Below, in pieces: positions 62,802 through 64,000 of a stretch of 64,000 nt of DNA. Below the pieces are notes generated by a model, which worked only from the letters and a program-made list of their open reading frames with translations, was not told the origin of the DNA and did not search any database. Numbering within the stretch: the first letter of the stretch is position 1; every line of letters starts with the position of its first letter. The stretch spans positions 287,072-351,071 of the forward strand of contig NZ_FXTC01000005.1 in assembly GCF_900182655.1 (NCBI RefSeq), given 5' to 3'. Position numbers and translations under genes: made by a program. Origin of the DNA: Chryseobacterium rhizoplanae (GTDB lineage Bacteria > Bacteroidota > Bacteroidia > Flavobacteriales > Weeksellaceae).

Positions 62802-62843
62802 CAAATGTAGATTTATATAGAATTTAATGTAAAATTATAACTA
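62802..62843 (-). promoter_or_regulatory. Promoter of the lipoprotein-esterase operon, 24-nt class
   Basis: On minus: TAGTTATAAT (62843-62834), TTTACATT, and 24 nt after the box TACATTTG (62809-62802), the best -7 box of this class. Leader ~155 nt. Confidence 0.58.
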
Positions 62844-62945
62844 CCATTAGTGCGTTTTTATATTATAAGTTCTTTTAGAAATCATTTGTATCTCGTGTTG
62901 AGAGCGAATAAGAATATAAGTAATAGAATCTGGTTACAATTATAA

Positions 62946-62977
62946 TAAAAAAGCAACCAGGAATATATCCTGGTTGC
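62946..62977 (-). terminator. Strong terminator of the NRPS gene
   Basis: 10-bp stem GCAACCAGGA / TCCTGGTTGC, then TTTTTTATTAT on minus, 37 nt after the stop. Confidence 0.92.
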
Positions 62978-63013
62978 CAACCTAACCAAATCAAAAACCT
63001 ATAAAAGTCTTCT

Positions 63014-64000
63014 TTAAAATAATGGAATCATTTTTTGTGGATCATGGATTAATCTTTTAATAATATCTATAATAAACTCCTCTTCTTTTATAATTTCCTG
63101 GTGTGATGCCTCAACTGGATACACCATTAATAAATCGGAATTTTCTATTGTTTTGTCCAAATTATTACAATCCAACTGATGAATATGATCAAAAAGTAAC
63201 TGGCTTTCTTTTCCCCCTTTAACCATAGCTTTTAATAATACCATCCTTGTAAATCTCAAACGGGTAGTAATTTTTTGTCCAACAATACAATGTTCAGCCA
63301 ACGCAAACTTTTTGGACGCTAAAAAAAGTTCACTGTCTACAGGTGCTTTAAATTCTTCACTTATTTCATCATCACTAGGCACGGAAGAAAGCTCCATCAG
63401 TTTTGCATCTTCACCTCTGAGTATAGTATCCAACATCAATATTATAATATTTTTATGACCCCTGCTTTCTAAAATTGAAGCGATCTCCAGAGCAATCTGT
63501 CCCCCTAAACACCATCCTACCAAAATATACTCTTTCTGTTGGCTGGATTTCTGTATTACTTCGATATGGTTTAGATAGTACATAGCCAAATCATTAAGAT
63601 TGGTTATTTTTTCATCATTGTATAAATTATAAGAATCCACTCCATAGCATTGACAATAAGGTCTTAGCTTTTCAGCGAGTCCCTTATATACTTCACATCC
63701 CGCTCCTCCCGGGTGGATCATAAAAGCACTGGGTTTGTCAGTAACATGGTTTAAAGGAATGACTGCTTTATATTCAGGTTCATAGTGATTGATAACCAAG
63801 CTTAGTTTGTTAATCGTCTTTTCATTAAAAATATCGATAACCTTAGCTTGTATCCCCGTTCGCTGATAAATTTTATTGACCAGTTTAATAGCCATAATAC
63901 TATTACCTCCCAATCGGAAAAAATCATCATGGATACTGATATGATCTGAATCTAGACCTAGCATTTCTCCGTAAATCTCCACCAGCAACTCCTGTAAAGG
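63014..64000 (-). CDS. Nonribosomal peptide synthetase, C-terminal carrier and thioesterase domains (5'-truncated by window edge)
   Basis: About 328 residues are visible and the frame stays open to base 64000. Residues ~1-70 are a peptidyl-carrier domain with the phosphopantetheine site DDFFRLGGNSIMAIKL (Ser ~34). Residues ~80-328 are a type I thioesterase: SAFMIHPGGAG, the nucleophile elbow VGWCLGGQIALEIA (Cys at ~164 where Ser is usual), Asp in IILMLDTIL and His in VEASHQEII. It releases the finished peptide from the assembly line. Cys thioesterases are known from pathways that make strained rings such as beta-lactones and beta-lactams. Product unknown. Confidence 0.88.
   Translation of the reverse strand, partial: PLQELLVEIYGEMLGLDSDHISIHDDFFRLGGNSIMAIKLVNKIYQRTGIQAKVIDIFNEKTINKLSLVINHYEPEYKAVIPLNHVTDKPSAFMIHPGGAGCEVYKGLAEKLRPYCQCYGVDSYNLYNDEKITNLNDLAMYYLNHIEVIQKSSQQKEYILVGWCLGGQIALEIASILESRGHKNIIILMLDTILRGEDAKLMELSSVPSDDEISEEFKAPVDSELFLASKKFALAEHCIVGQKITTRLRFTRMVLLKAMVKGGKESQLLFDHIHQLDCNNLDKTIENSDLLMVYPVEASHQEIIKEEEFIIDIIKRLIHDPQKMIPLF

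Overview
The window is low-GC, AT-rich DNA from a member of the Bacteroidota, most likely Chryseobacterium or a close Weeksellaceae relative. Supporting signs are type IX secretion (T9SS) sorting domains, FISUMP and gliding-type surface proteins, promoters with the Bacteroidota -7 box TAnnTTTG, absence of Shine-Dalgarno dependence, and a complete core of the Bacteroidota-specific subtype iii type VI secretion system (T6SSiii).

Layout. 1-8300: T9SS-exported surface proteins and a SAM methyltransferase. 8300-21100: a gene-poor accessory region with a glycosyltransferase, a DcaP-like porin, an ATP-grasp enzyme, small lipoproteins and many decayed genes; one block (hairpin repeat, small secreted ORF, promoter, ATP-grasp, glycosyltransferase) is present twice, intact enzyme at 14.3 kb and decayed copy at 17.4 kb. 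21250-36343: a Crp/Fnr regulator, then the T6SSiii locus (PAAR-like DUF4280, VgrG, two Hcp, TssC, TssB, TssF, TssE, a secreted unknown, TssO, TssK, TssN, TssG and an NlpC-like lipoprotein on the minus strand; a divergent TssP-like PKD protein on plus). ClpV/TssH, TssR and a recognisable toxin are not in the window. 36433-39541: DUF3298 lipoprotein, hemF, hemJ and an outer-membrane beta-barrel. 40800-44690: small protein, LuxR-type response regulator, TPR/HTH membrane regulator. 44960-47190: two translationally coupled secreted proteins. 47600-52920: a second glycosyltransferase, a DUF2007/Dabb fusion, a lipoprotein, and a TlpA-like thioredoxin protein followed by two HTH proteins. 53000-60560: paired lipocalin-like lipoproteins, a YdcF-type protein, a repeat-rich surface protein broken by a 20-bp tandem duplication, a second Crp/Fnr regulator and a decayed second ydcF copy. 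60565-64000: DUF4468 protein, esterase, small lipoprotein, and the 3' end of an NRPS whose thioesterase has a Cys nucleophile.

The most unexpected signal is regulatory. At least nine intergenic sites carry the same promoter architecture with exact spacing: AAAAAACTA, 8 nt, TAGTGATAAT, 38 nt, TAnnTTTG; four further sites are near matches. The boxes and the spacing are conserved but the DNA between them is not, which argues for a shared activator-dependent promoter and not for a copied repeat. The sites lie before surface proteins, lipoproteins, a Crp/Fnr gene, glycosyltransferases and several short transcription units that end in intrinsic terminators. A second arrangement (TAGTGATWAT, 24 nt, TAnnnn) occurs at about six more places. 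This looks like one dispersed regulon for surface and accessory genes. All functional statements come from reading sequence; no database search was run.
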